Source of the DNA: Nematostella vectensis
Lineage: Eukaryota > Cnidaria > Anthozoa > Actiniaria > Edwardsiidae
Assembly: GCF_932526225.1 (NCBI RefSeq)
Contig: NC_064046.1
Span: 8,581,719 to 8,645,718, forward strand
Direction: 5' to 3'
Length of the DNA: 64,000 bases
Both the position numbers and the translations under genes were made by a program. Each line of letters begins with the position of its first letter. Position 1 is the first letter of the stretch. This document shows, in pieces, positions 1 to 10,800 of this stretch. The notes beneath the pieces were generated by a model. The model saw nothing but the letters and a program-made list of their open reading frames with translations. It did not search any database and had not been told where the DNA came from.

Positions 1-891
1 TGTCTGTCTTCCCCTATACTTCCTTACATATTTTCCAGACACTGTATCCAATGGGATCCAGAGATGTAGCTGTTAAGCCCTGTGCAAACTGCGCCAGCAT
101 TGCTTTAAACACCGTGTTGGGAGGTGCTGGCTGGTGCTGGCGAGTGTTGGCGAAAGTTTGATTGAGTTCAAACTTTTGGCCTGTACTACGCCAGCATCTC
201 CTTTGTCTCGTAGTCATTCGAGCACATCACAGCTTTGCTGACGCAGTTTGCAAACGAACCCAGCAATACTGGGCTCATTTGGATTGTTTCCATAGCGTTA
301 GTCGCGAAACCGATATATGACGGAAATGTCAGAACACAACCCCAGGTGCTATTTTGTCACTCGTAGTCGTAAACATGGCAACCGCTACAACATCAGAGGG
401 CAAAAAAGACCCAGATTTAACCGGAATCCAGTTTCCCAAGTAAAATGGTGGGGTCTTGGGTTGCCTTTGGTCCTGTCATGCATCAAACGCCAGTCACGCG
501 TGAACTTATTACCCAACGTGCTGGAGATGTGTTGGGGCAGTTTACAAACCGGCCTAACTCCGGCCCAGCTCTCCGCCAGCATTGCACAGCGTTTTGATTC
601 TTCTACGCTTAGGGCATAAAAACCTATTTTTCTTTTATTATATCAGTTGAGTGACCTAAAGAAGCATACAGATTCATGAGGGGCTCTTCGTGTTAGCTTC
701 CGTCCCTCCATGCTCGAGGACTCAAGGCTGGACTCGGCGCTTTTTTTTGGCCGCAAAAAGACCAGACTTTTTGAGAGCGCGCGACCAAAGAACGCTGAGC
801 CTGGAGCATGGTTGTCTTTTCTCTGGTCCAAGGAAGACGCGGGATTTAGAGGATTTATCGATATGGCACTGTAATACAATTGTGGACTTAC

Positions 892-1009
892 CTTGTAACC
901 TTTGAATTGCGTAAGCACAGCGAAACTTGTTAAATGATGAGTCTTGCACTGCGCATGCGTCGTATTTGTTGCATTACTAACGAGTGTCACGCCATCTGTG
1001 GCCCATGAG
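892..1009 (-). CDS. GPS-motif exon of the adhesion-GPCR-like gene
   Basis: This exon encodes the end of a GAIN domain with the GPCR proteolysis site, where such receptors cleave themselves outside the cell. The minus-strand reading contains WATDGV, then C-K-T-HHLTSFAVL, so the HL/T cleavage tripeptide and the SFAVL block are intact. It starts after a good acceptor (pyrimidine tract, then CCCAG, next base 1009) and ends at TACAAG/GTAAGT (892). An acceptor at 1103 with the same phase would make the exon 892-1102. Two of the usual GPS cysteines are replaced (GV for GC, CKT for CxC). The exon needs two bases from a preceding exon that I could not find between 1010 and 3943. The seven-helix part is not in the window and should lie left of base 892. 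The family call is fairly secure; membership in the gene starting at 15783 is inferred from strand, order and domain sequence. Confidence 0.72.
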
Positions 1010-1117
1010 CTGGGACATACAAAAATTGAAGTAAAATACGGCATTGAATTTACTTTATCATATTCACTGGTAGAGCTTGTGATGATGGCGAAGTAGAATT
1101 CCCTGAAAAATAGCAGT

Positions 1118-1224
1118 GCTCCTGTGGCACAGTCGGTTAGCGCGTCGTACTTATAGGCAGTACGGGCGTGTCCCGTGTGCGCCATGAAATGCGAAGGTCG
1201 AGAGTTCAATCCTCTCCAGGAGCA
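1118..1224 (+). tRNA. tRNA-Ile-TAT: tRNA-Ile (UAU), intron-containing, copy 1
   Basis: A cloverleaf folds with acceptor stem GCTCCTG/CAGGAGC, anticodon stem TCGTA/TGCGA and loop CTTATAA, giving anticodon UAU. A 33-nt intron follows position 37 (about 1159-1191), the usual place for nuclear tRNA introns, and tRNA-Ile(UAU) carries introns in animals. The T loop reads TTCAATC. A run of five T at about 1226 is a pol III terminator. It lies antisense inside an intron of the receptor gene. Confidence 0.93.
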
Positions 1225-1297
1225 CAATTTTTATTTTCTTAAATAGTATCTCAGTGTATAATCATGAAAGATATTCTTTTAAATCCTTGATGTAAGT

Positions 1298-1404
1298 GCT
1301 CCTGTGGCACAGTCGGTTAGCGCGTCGTACTTATAGGCAGTACGGGCGTGTCCCGTGGGCGCCATGAAATGCGAAGGTCGAGAGTTCGATCCTCTCCAGG
1401 AGCA
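1298..1404 (+). tRNA. tRNA-Ile-TAT: tRNA-Ile (UAU), intron-containing, copy 2
   Basis: This is a second copy, exactly 180 bp downstream of the first, with the same acceptor, anticodon stem and intron. It differs at two sites: one base in the intron (GGGCGCC for GTGCGCC) and a canonical TTCGATC T loop. Unlike copy 1 it has no TTTT terminator within about 100 bases downstream, so its transcript end is unclear. Confidence 0.92.
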
Positions 1405-1803
1405 CTTACCCTTGTAACGCGTTGTTTAATATGTGAACTAAAGATATGCTCGTTATTTGGCACAAAGCTCTTGAAATACAAAAACGCGAGGATGTGCCCA
1501 TTATAAGTATAATGCATTGCGACTCACTTGTAAGTTTTGTTCCAGTACACACAAATACGATCTCCTGTCTCCTTCATACTTTCCTAAAAATAACACGACC
1601 ACAAGACAATGCTTTTAAGACAATTGTTCTTTAGCGCAGGCATTTAGGAACAGTGATTGGCTAATAAACCATATAAGTTTGAGGGAGCCAATGAAAGACG
1701 CCGATATTACCATGACAACCCACCCCTTCATATCATATCAAACATATTCCCCACGGATAGTGTCCTTCGTTCGCAGTGCCTTATATGGTCACATATGCCC
1801 ATA
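1405..1803. other. Intronic sequence with no recognised feature
   Basis: This lies inside a receptor-gene intron between the second tRNA-Ile and the 19-bp array. I see no coding similarity or element ends. Confidence 0.5.
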
Positions 1804-1806
1804 GGA

Positions 1807-2121
1807 GTACTACATAGAAGTACATTTAGAAGTACATAGCCCATTTAGAAGTACATAGCCCATTTAGAAGTACATAGCCCATTTAGAAGTACATAGCCCA
1901 TTTAGAAGTACATAGCCCATTTAGAAGTACATAGCCCATTTAGAAGTACATAGCCCATTTAGAAGTACATAGCCCATTTAGAAGTACATAGCCCATTTAG
2001 AAGAAGTACATAGCCCATTTAGAAGTACATAGCCCATTTAGAAGTACATAGCCCATTTAGAAGTAAATAGCCCATTTAGAAGTACATAGCCCATTTAGAA
2101 GTACATAGCCCATTTAGAAGT
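1807..2121. repeat. 19-bp minisatellite, about 16 copies
   Basis: The unit CATAGCCCATTTAGAAGTA is repeated almost perfectly, with one short insertion near 2000 and one point variant near 2065. It sits in a receptor-gene intron and holds no splice-site-like sequence. Confidence 0.95.
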
Positions 2122-2439
2122 ACTGAGGTTTATCATTGATAGTATATTTTTATACATTTACCTTAGTATAAAAGTGGAACATCACAGGTGCTTTCAACTC
2201 GACCACTCTTCGCTGATTGGCTAATAATGAGCACGTGATGAATTCATTGATGACCTTTAAACTTTCCGAGAAAAACTGAAGTTATCGAGGTGTGGTCTTA
2301 AGGCTTTTTGTAGTGGTCGTTTATCAGTGTGGTGTGACATTTCCTGTTTTATTTTTAACCATTAATCAAATTGGCTGACAATTAGTTAAAACTGAACTCT
2401 AAATAGTCTAAGAGAGCCTGGGTGTACGGAAAACCTGTG

Positions 2440-2640
2440 ACGTTCTAAAACGATAGGGTCTGGGCCTTTTTTAAATGGCGGCAAGGCAAGCAAAAACACA
2501 GTGAACAAGAAAAAAGCTAAAAGACGATGGAAGTAGACTCCCAAATATGGTATGTATGCCCTAAGAAGGAATTGACCGAGCGAGCTTGAAAAACAACGGT
2601 TTTCAAAACAAGATCGAAAAAAACGAATATTTTTTTAATC
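2440..2640. repeat. Dispersed repeat related to the copies at 4.15 and 40.5 kb
   Basis: The segment holds AGGGTCTGG, then AAATGGCGGC, then an A-rich block and a CCAAATATGGTAT motif. Similar strings in the same order recur at about 4130-4500 (CCAAAAGATGGTATAAATGT) and 40490-40640 (AAGGGTCTGG, AAGATGGCGG, AGGGCGATAAGAAAAAG). I could not fix its ends. Confidence 0.5.
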
Positions 2641-3670
2641 CTATGCGGCTATTGGGGTTACTATTACAAAAAGGAAAGCATTGGAATCGGCCGTTTGGTT
2701 TCAATATTGCCGCACATGTTCGCAGGGCGATTTCCATATAATCGGAACTGCCATCAATTGTGTTCATATGGAAAACAGCCTTTACAACTACTTGTCAAAA
2801 CATCAAATGCGTCTAGCCTCAGGCTTCTCCTTTGTCAGCTTTTTTCCTAGGCCCATGATGCAACGCGATCATATTTATTTTCAAAATGGCGGATTATCAA
2901 ACACAACGTCAAGGTCAAGCCGTGCAGCGAAAAGGAGCCTGGGGACGAGACTAAAACGCGTAGTAATTGTAGATAAATCTACGATTAACTACACGTTTCT
3001 GACTCAGTAAACAGGACCCTTAAAACACGCTAACACTAGCTGTTAAGTTGCCAAACCTTGTGTTCGTTGTATCTTGTGATTTGATTTTCTCCCTGACGTC
3101 CTTGTAGATTTGAATGATGACAGACAGGTTTCCTTTATCACAATCACAAATAATATACATTATTAAACTTAATTTTCGGAACATCAAAGTTCCGCGATTT
3201 TGAGAAGGCGATATTTCACTTCATTTTTGCGAGTTGGCTGTTTTCGTAAAAAATGGTCACCTTTTTTGTGATTTTGCGATAAATTAAACAAAAATGAAAA
3301 TGGAATTGAAGATTTAATACTGTAGCTAAAAGTGATGTTCTGCTTATTAAATATGCTTTGTGTGGTTAATTTAATTTCCGTGCCGTAAGAATTTTCGCGC
3401 CACTTTCGCGTTTTCAAAAATTTTGGAAATTAGGGTGACGCGAAAATGAAGTGGAATAAGGCTACATGATGTCGACGCCGCCATGAGTGTTGGTGGTGAT
3501 AATGATGAAGGTGATGATAATTATATTAATTATGAGATCTGATTATAATCATAATGATGAGAAGCTGATCACGGTTGCTACGGTTGCTGGAGCTGGCGAT
3601 AGTAATAATGATACTTGGATCATGTTCATTGGAGTAGAGCTTATGATTCTGATAAGATATGAACGACAGT
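2641..3670. other. Intronic sequence, no gene recognised
   Basis: Short open frames occur (for example 2681-3010 plus) without family similarity or splice-site support. The expected receptor exon coding for the first GPS Cys/Trp should lie in the 1010-3943 intron region, but I could not identify it. Confidence 0.4.
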
Positions 3671-3775
3671 GCTTCGGTGGCACAGTCGGTTAGCGCGTCG
3701 TACTTATAGGCAGTACGGGCGTGTCCCTTGGACGCCCTGTTGAAGGTCGAAGGTCGAGAGTTCGATCCTATCCCT
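3671..3775 (+). pseudogene. Degenerate tRNA-Ile (UAU) copy
   Basis: It matches the two tRNA-Ile genes through the D arm, anticodon arm and first half of the intron. The acceptor stem is broken (GCTTCGG against TCCCTA), and the intron 3' half and anticodon 3' side are altered. The T-arm sequence GAGAGTTCGATCC is kept and a T8 tract follows. It is best read as a decayed third copy. Confidence 0.8.
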
Positions 3776-3942
3776 ATTTTTTTTGTTTCTCAAAATGTAT
3801 TCCATTAAAAAAAAGAAAAAAACAGATATATGATGCACATGCAAAGCACAGAAATCTCAAAATACACTATTCAACATGAGATATTCTGACAGTAATTGTT
3901 CAGCAGCCTTGTTGAATCACGTGGTATGTTCTATGTTAATAC

Positions 3943-4059
3943 CTTCAAATAATCCAATGACGTCATTTGGTATCACAGCCTCGCTGCCATAGTTACCACC
4001 CGTAGATGGCAGGACGATGCCTTCAAAGTTTCGTGATGAAAACGTTTTTGTCTGTGACA
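3943..4059 (-). CDS. GAIN-domain exon of the adhesion-GPCR-like gene
   Basis: The minus strand reads VSQTKTFSS, then NFEGIVLPSTGGNYGS, then EAVIPNDVIGLFE, in the style of the beta-rich GAIN subdomain just before a GPS (an F..N..G..V..P block followed by V.IP). It is bounded by TTTTTCCCAG upstream (4060) and GAAG/GTATTAAC downstream (3942). It needs one base from the previous exon, whereas the exon at 4958-5029 ends in phase 0, so a short exon between them is missing from my model. It ends in phase 1. Confidence 0.65.
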
Positions 4060-4743
4060 CTGGGAAAAACATGAAACATTTGCATGAACACATATCGATG
4101 AGTGGCTGTTTTTGAGTACACGCGTATGCTGTTGTATAAAAATCCGTTAAGGTCTAGGTCGTTTTTTTCTTTTTTTCAAAACGGAGGGCTGTACGATTGA
4201 CTGTAGAAAACACTCATTTCTGAAAGTGAACATGAACACTATCGAAGTGCACGTTTCTAGGGCGATAAAGAGAAAAAAATGATGATTGACTCCAAAAGAT
4301 GGTATAAATGTCATAATAATGAATTTACCAAGAGAGTTAGAAAATCAACTGTTTCCAAAATTAGTTCGATTGTTGTGATTTGATCACATTGTGAAATCCT
4401 GCAGCTATACTTACTAAAAAGTGAGCCCGCAAACAAAATCTCGTGCTCAGGCAGGACACGAGCGGTTGTCATGGCAACGGTCTCCATAGTATCCACCAAT
4501 TTTGGCAGCTATGAAATGAATTTAATTGAATTATAACTACTACGAATCAAAACGTTGCGCGTGTTTAGAAGATTGTAAGGTAGTCCCGGATAGCCTCTCG
4601 AGCGTCTGATGACCAAATATGGTGTTCAGTATCTTTGAGCTGTTTGGCAGTCACGTGTCGAAACCTATTTTATGATAAGAATGAAGTGCGCATGACCATT
4701 TAAATTAATATATATAATATATATATATATATCTTGGTTTGTA

Positions 4744-4859
4744 GGAAAAAAACACGCGAACTACCGTTTCATCTCTACAAGCCTGTTCAGACTGTTCATC
4801 TCTACAGTTCATCTCTACTGGCTTGTAGAAATGAAACGGTAGTTCGCGTGTTTTTTCCC
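4744..4859. mobile_element. Small palindromic (foldback) element flanked by TA repeats
   Basis: Arms of about 40 bp (GGAAAAAAACACGCGAACTA and its reverse complement at the far end) enclose a short loop with a repeated CATCTCTAC. TA dinucleotide runs lie on both sides (about 4709-4733 and 4911-4931). No transposase is encoded, which fits a MITE or an inverted duplication. Confidence 0.7.
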
Positions 4860-4957
4860 GCTCTACACCTATGTATTGAGCACTGTTATATGAACGCCTG
4901 CACTCACGCATTATATATATATATATATATATAAAATTTATGCGCCACCTCTCTCAC

Positions 4958-7783
4958 GGCAAACCAGGCTTCTTGGTTCTTGTCACAGTAAAGAGAATTC
5001 GTCAGTTGGAACAAGGTCGTTGTCATCTCCTGAGGAACAAACAACCATGGCATATAACACTATTTAATACAACCTCGACCGCAGGGTCTTCTGGGTAATT
5101 TTTAATATGGCGTCTCAGCTTGACGCCTTGAAAATTACCCAGAAGACCCTGGGGACGAGCATTTATTCAAGGGTCTCTTTCAGTGTAAGAAAGTATTCGG
5201 CTGATTTAGGAATCTTTTGCGGTATTTTCAATTGAGTTTGGTCAATGGTAAATAAAGCGTTAACGGTTTTTTAGGTGCTGCTTTCTTCTAATAATTTTTT
5301 TGCGATAATAAAGGTATGCTTGACAACGCATCTTTAACAAACAAACAAGGTGAAAAATACAACCAAAACAGCATTTATGTAAGTAAACACACTTAAAAAT
5401 ATCTATAGACTACTATAATATCCATATCAGCGTTTTCGATGTTCCACTTAAAGCCGCATTGTCACCAGTTTATCTCCGGTCGATTACGTAACAATCTCCG
5501 TTGATTTTTAACGGAAAAAGCGAAAAATATATCAAAATATTCAAAGTAGTATTGGAAGTTTCTTTGAGGATGTGATTGATAATTTAGAGCGGATAAGCTG
5601 TTTAAAATATCTTGGATTCTAATAGATTCTTTTGTCTCTTGTCGGTTGAGGTTTTCGTCGGCCCTCCAAAAGTAAACTGGTGACAATGCGGCTTTAAATT
5701 GTTTAAAAACGTATTTAAATCTCTTACCTTGAGATAACCTGAAGTTCCTCTAGCGACGGTCACGTGAATATCCCTTAAACTTGCCATGATGTCGAGGCAA
5801 ATCATAATCTGGGGTCCCGTCATGCTTGTCCAGTTAACAAGACTTTGAAATTTTCGGGTCAGACTTCTTATATCAGCAACAAGCAGTACTTCGTCTATCA
5901 AATTTAAATTCTCCTAAAAAAATAGATGTCCAGTCATTCCTCTGTTGATGTGTGTGATATGGTGTTTTTTCTCTATAGAATAAGCCAATACGTCATACCT
6001 TTATATCAAGAGCTTTTCGTCTCAAACCCTCGAGAGTAGAAGTGACTCCAGGGATAGGCTTTGGAATGGCTGGTAGGAGGGGTTAGAATAAGGAGAAGAA
6101 ACAACTCGTTTAAATATCATGATAAAAGAATCAGGAGAAGGAGAGTAAAGGATAAGAAGGGAATAAAGAAGGGCATTGGACGATGATCTTAAGACGGGAA
6201 CCAAAAGGCATTCAGATGGGGATCAAAATGGAATCAGATGGGGATCAAAAGATATCAGATGGGAATAAAAAGATATCAGATGGGGATCAAAAGGGAATCA
6301 GATGGGGATCAAAAGATATCAGATGGGGATCAAAAGGGAATCAGATGGGGATCATAAGATATCAGATGGGGATCAAAAGAAAATCAGATGGGAATCAAAA
6401 GATATCAGATGGGGATCAAAAGGGAATCAGACGGGGATCAAAAGATATCAAATGGGGATCAAAAGGGAATCAGATGGGGATCATAAGATATGAGATGGGG
6501 ATCAAAATTGAATCAGATGGGGATCATAAGATATCAGATGGGGATCAAAAGATATCAGATGGGGATCAAAAGGGAATCAGATGGGGATCAAGAGGGAATC
6601 AGATGGGGATCATAAGATATCAGATGGGGATCAAAAGGAAACCAGATGGGGATCAAAAGATATCAGATGGGGATTAAAAGGGAATCAGATAGGGATCAGA
6701 AAAAGGCATCAGATTAGGATAAAAGGGGATCCGATGGGGATCAAAAGGTATCATATGGGGATCACTAGGGGATCAGATAAGGACACAAGAGCAACAGATG
6801 GGTGTCAAAAGAGAATACACAAAAGAAAAATGCTGGATGAAAAGGATGCAAGAGGGTTGAGACCCAAACAACTAAAAAAATTATACTAAAACTACTCACC
6901 AGAAGCAAGATCGGGATTCATCGTAGAAGATGCCTTTGATGTTGGTGTGGGCGCTTTTAAAAACTCGCTGTTAAAAAGAAATAAAGCTTGATGCAATTTG
7001 GTGTAACGATTTCAAGTCGCAGTGAAACAAACACTGAATAGAAGCCCAAGCGCTGCAGACTTACCACGACGTGGTGAAACAAAGACTGAATAGAAGCTCA
7101 AGCGCTGCAGACTTACCACGACGTGGTGAAACAAGGACTGTATAAAAGCCCAAGCCCTGCAGACTTACCACGACGTGGTGAAACAAGGAATGAATAAAAG
7201 CCCAAGCCCTACAGACTTACCACGACGTGGTGAAACAAAGACTGAATAGAAGCTCAAGCGCTGCAGACTTACCACGACGTGGTGAAACAAAGACTGAATA
7301 AAAGCCCAAGCCCTGCAGACTTACCACGACGTGGTGAAACAAGGACTGAATAAAAGCCCAAGCCCTGCAGACTTACCACGACGTGGTGAAACAAGGACTG
7401 AATAAAAGCCCAAGCCCTGCAGACTTACCACGACGTGGTGAAACAAGGACTGAATAAAAGCCCAAGCCCTGCAGACTTACCACGACGTGGTGAAACAAGG
7501 ACTGAATAAAAGCCCAAGCCCTGCAGACTTACCACGACGTGCCCAGACCCCACGAGACGTTTCCAAGAGGAAGACTCGCATTCGACCAGGACATGTTAAA
7601 AGCCCCTCCCGGATCTAAAAAGAAGAACGTTTTAAATCGTCCAAAAGGACACTGATCTCGTGGCACTTGGTTTTGTCGCTACTTTTAAAGTAATGTATGC
7701 AAGCATATTTCATGGTTTCTGGAACTACTTTAGTATTAATCTTATGCAAAAATGCATCTTACGTCTCTGGGTGGGCTTGAACA

Positions 7784-7816
<33 letters not shown>

Positions 7817-10800
7817 ACGATTGCGCCACAGAGACTTTAAAAAATACTGGCATCTAGTCCTTTCTAGATTGGCTTTTAAAGCATTATTAAATTTCGCAAA
7901 TCAGTACATTTTGTCGCTTGGCGCTATCACTCATGTATTTTATTGCCGCGATTAACTGAATGTGAATTAAAAATAAGGCATTCTCCGTAAAGAAACCCTT
8001 TGCGTTTAAAACATTTCCTTTTTTCATCTGCAGTTGCTTGACTAGATTTCCGTATCAAATGATTATCACCTGCTACTAGGAAAAATCCATGTTCCACTTT
8101 GTATTTCGAGTCATCACAGTTGAAGTTCCCTCCTGCTCTCAGAGAGATCGTGTGTGTCGCCACGAAGCCGACTCTTGAGATGAGTTGTATGACCCCCCCT
8201 GACCCGCCTGTCAAACCCCCTGAGGGGTTAGGTTGCGCCAAAATGCCAGCAGATGCCCCATCAGCCTCCAGGCGACCTTTGTCAGTGATGCAAATCTGGG
8301 TATTAAAGAGTGTCAGTCAGTCGCCATTTCGTCACCCTAGCAGAAATAGTTAACTCTCGCGTTACGGACAAGGACCGTATTTTAGCCACAGGCCCCTCCC
8401 TAGGGGGTGGGGGTGGGGGTGCAGGGGGTGCGGAAAACAGCGGAAAGCCCATCTTTGCTTCGCAAAAATCGTGCTACTTGTAGACAAAACTACAAAGCAT
8501 AAACGAATAAGCTTAAAAAAAGGCATTTATGACACTCTGGTATGTCATAAATCTGTAAGTGATGAAATTTGGACTAATGCAGATCCTACAATTCTTGAAA
8601 GACTCCATCGTTTACAGAGAAGAGGCGCTCGCATCATCTTAAAGAAGAGAGTAAGAGAAGATCAATCAAAAAAATTATTTAGAAGTATTAGCTGGGTTAG
8701 TATAACCGCCAGATGGAACTTTCACGAATGTTTGACTGCTTTTAAATGCTTAAATGGCTTTTGTCCTTCTTACTTAGCTAACATTTTTTGTCTAAATTCA
8801 GAAATACATAACTATAATACTCGTTTTAGTAATAACATTCATATGCATAAAGTTTCGTTTAAGTCAGGCCTTCGCTCTTTTTCCTTTTCTGCAGCTAAAC
8901 TGTTTAACAGCCATGACGATAGTGTCAAGAAATCTAATTCAGTTAGAGCTTTTACTAATATTTATTGGTCTTTTCAGAATTCAGAAATATAAATAAACAT
9001 AATACTATTTCTAGAGTAATTCTTATATTTATATAGTTACATATTTTAAATTTATCTTTATTTGTTTTGTGTGTGTTTACACAGCTCCATTGTAAATAAG
9101 TTTATTATTAAGTGAAAACTTTTTGTAGCCAAATCCGATAATAAACGCTCCGTGGAGATACTGGAATGGCATAAATATCCCTTTTTTATCTTTCGGGGTA
9201 TGGTCAGATGTTTCAAATCAGAAAACTAAATCCCCCCCCCCATCCCTCTCCCCTAAATTTGGCCTACTTTTTTGGAGTATGCCCCCCTCCCCCCCAATAA
9301 CAATCCTTGGTACGGGCCTGAGCGTCACCTTATCCCCCAGCAGACGTATTGTTCCACCAGAGCTGCCCGTGTGGATCTCGTTTGGTCCATACATCTTCTG
9401 CGCACTTGCTGTTATCTTAGATGCTTGTCACGTAGATAAAACGACATTGAGTTATTTGTTCCATATTCCCTCTTTTATTCTCGGCTTGTTTCCCTTTTCC
9501 CGTTCTTCTCTCCATTTCCATTTTTCCATCCCCTCTTCTAGGTACCTCACGTTTCGAATGACATCTCCTGGCTTCTCTACCCCCTCCTCTTCACTCCTTT
9601 CTCCCCCTTTTGTCCTTGTCCAATGTACCTTCAGGGCCGTAGCAGGCCTCGAAATATTGGGGCAATACAGGGACACAGCCACGCCCCTATTGTTCATTTC
9701 CTTATAATTTCTCAAAATATTGGGGGGCACGTGCCCCAAGTGCCCACCCCTTGCTAAGGCCCTGACCTTCTCCTCCTTCATATTTTTTGTCACATAGGTC
9801 CTTCCCTGATCCCTTTTGCCCTCTTCTTGTTTCTGCCTCCCTTGTTTCCTCTTCCTTCCTCCATCTCCTCCCCCCCCTACCCACAACGCTCTACGCCAGC
9901 TCAAAGATTCTTTTTCGATTCCTCCTTGTTCCTACTGCCCCCTAATCTCTCTCCCGATTTAGACCGCTCCTCTTGGACCTTTTTCAATTCCTCCTCTTTC
10001 CCCCTTTCTCCTCACGCTTTCTGACACCTACCTTTGTTTCTTTCCTGTGTTCTCAAGGACCGTTAATAATTCACTTTTCCCTATTCTCCTTTCCCAGAGT
10101 TACCTATGGTAATCGATCCTTTTTCTGCTCGGAACTCAACGGCTCCTCCTCCACTTCCGGGGCGGGTCACTGTTTCTTGGTCGACTGGCGTTTTGTAGGT
10201 TCCTATCAGTTAAACACGAGGGCGTAAAGGCAAAACATCGGATTAGTAGAAATATGCTATGTAAACCGCACAAAAAAAAACACATGACCCCATCAACACG
10301 ACACCATCACACCATGCAACACCACACCTAACCACACCATGCATCACCACGCCACACCATGCAACACCATACCACACCATGCAACACAACACCACACCAT
10401 GCAACACCACACCACACCATGCATCACCACACCACACCATGCAACAACACGTCACACCATGCAACACCACACTACACCATGCAACACCACACCACGCCAT
10501 GCAACAACACGTCACACCATGCAACACCACACTACACCATGCAACACCACACCATGCAACACCACACCACGCCATGCAACAACACGTCACACCATGCAAC
10601 ACCATACTACACCATGCAACACCACACCACACCATGCAACACCACGCCACACCATGAAGCACCACACCACACCACACCATGCAAAACCACACGACAACAT
10701 TCAACACCACGCCATGCAACACCACACCACAACATGCAACACAACACCACGCCAAGCAACACCACACCACACCACAACATGCAACACAACACCATGCAAC

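Noticed and set aside
4570-4660. Possible extra receptor exon on the minus strand (LKDTEHHIWSSDAREAI frame)
   Set aside because: It has an acceptor-like start but no donor before its stop, and it overlaps a dispersed repeat.
5462-5686. Minus open frame reading into the receptor exon
   Set aside because: It is the TTAA-flanked MITE; the real exon ends at 5728 with a GTAAGA donor.
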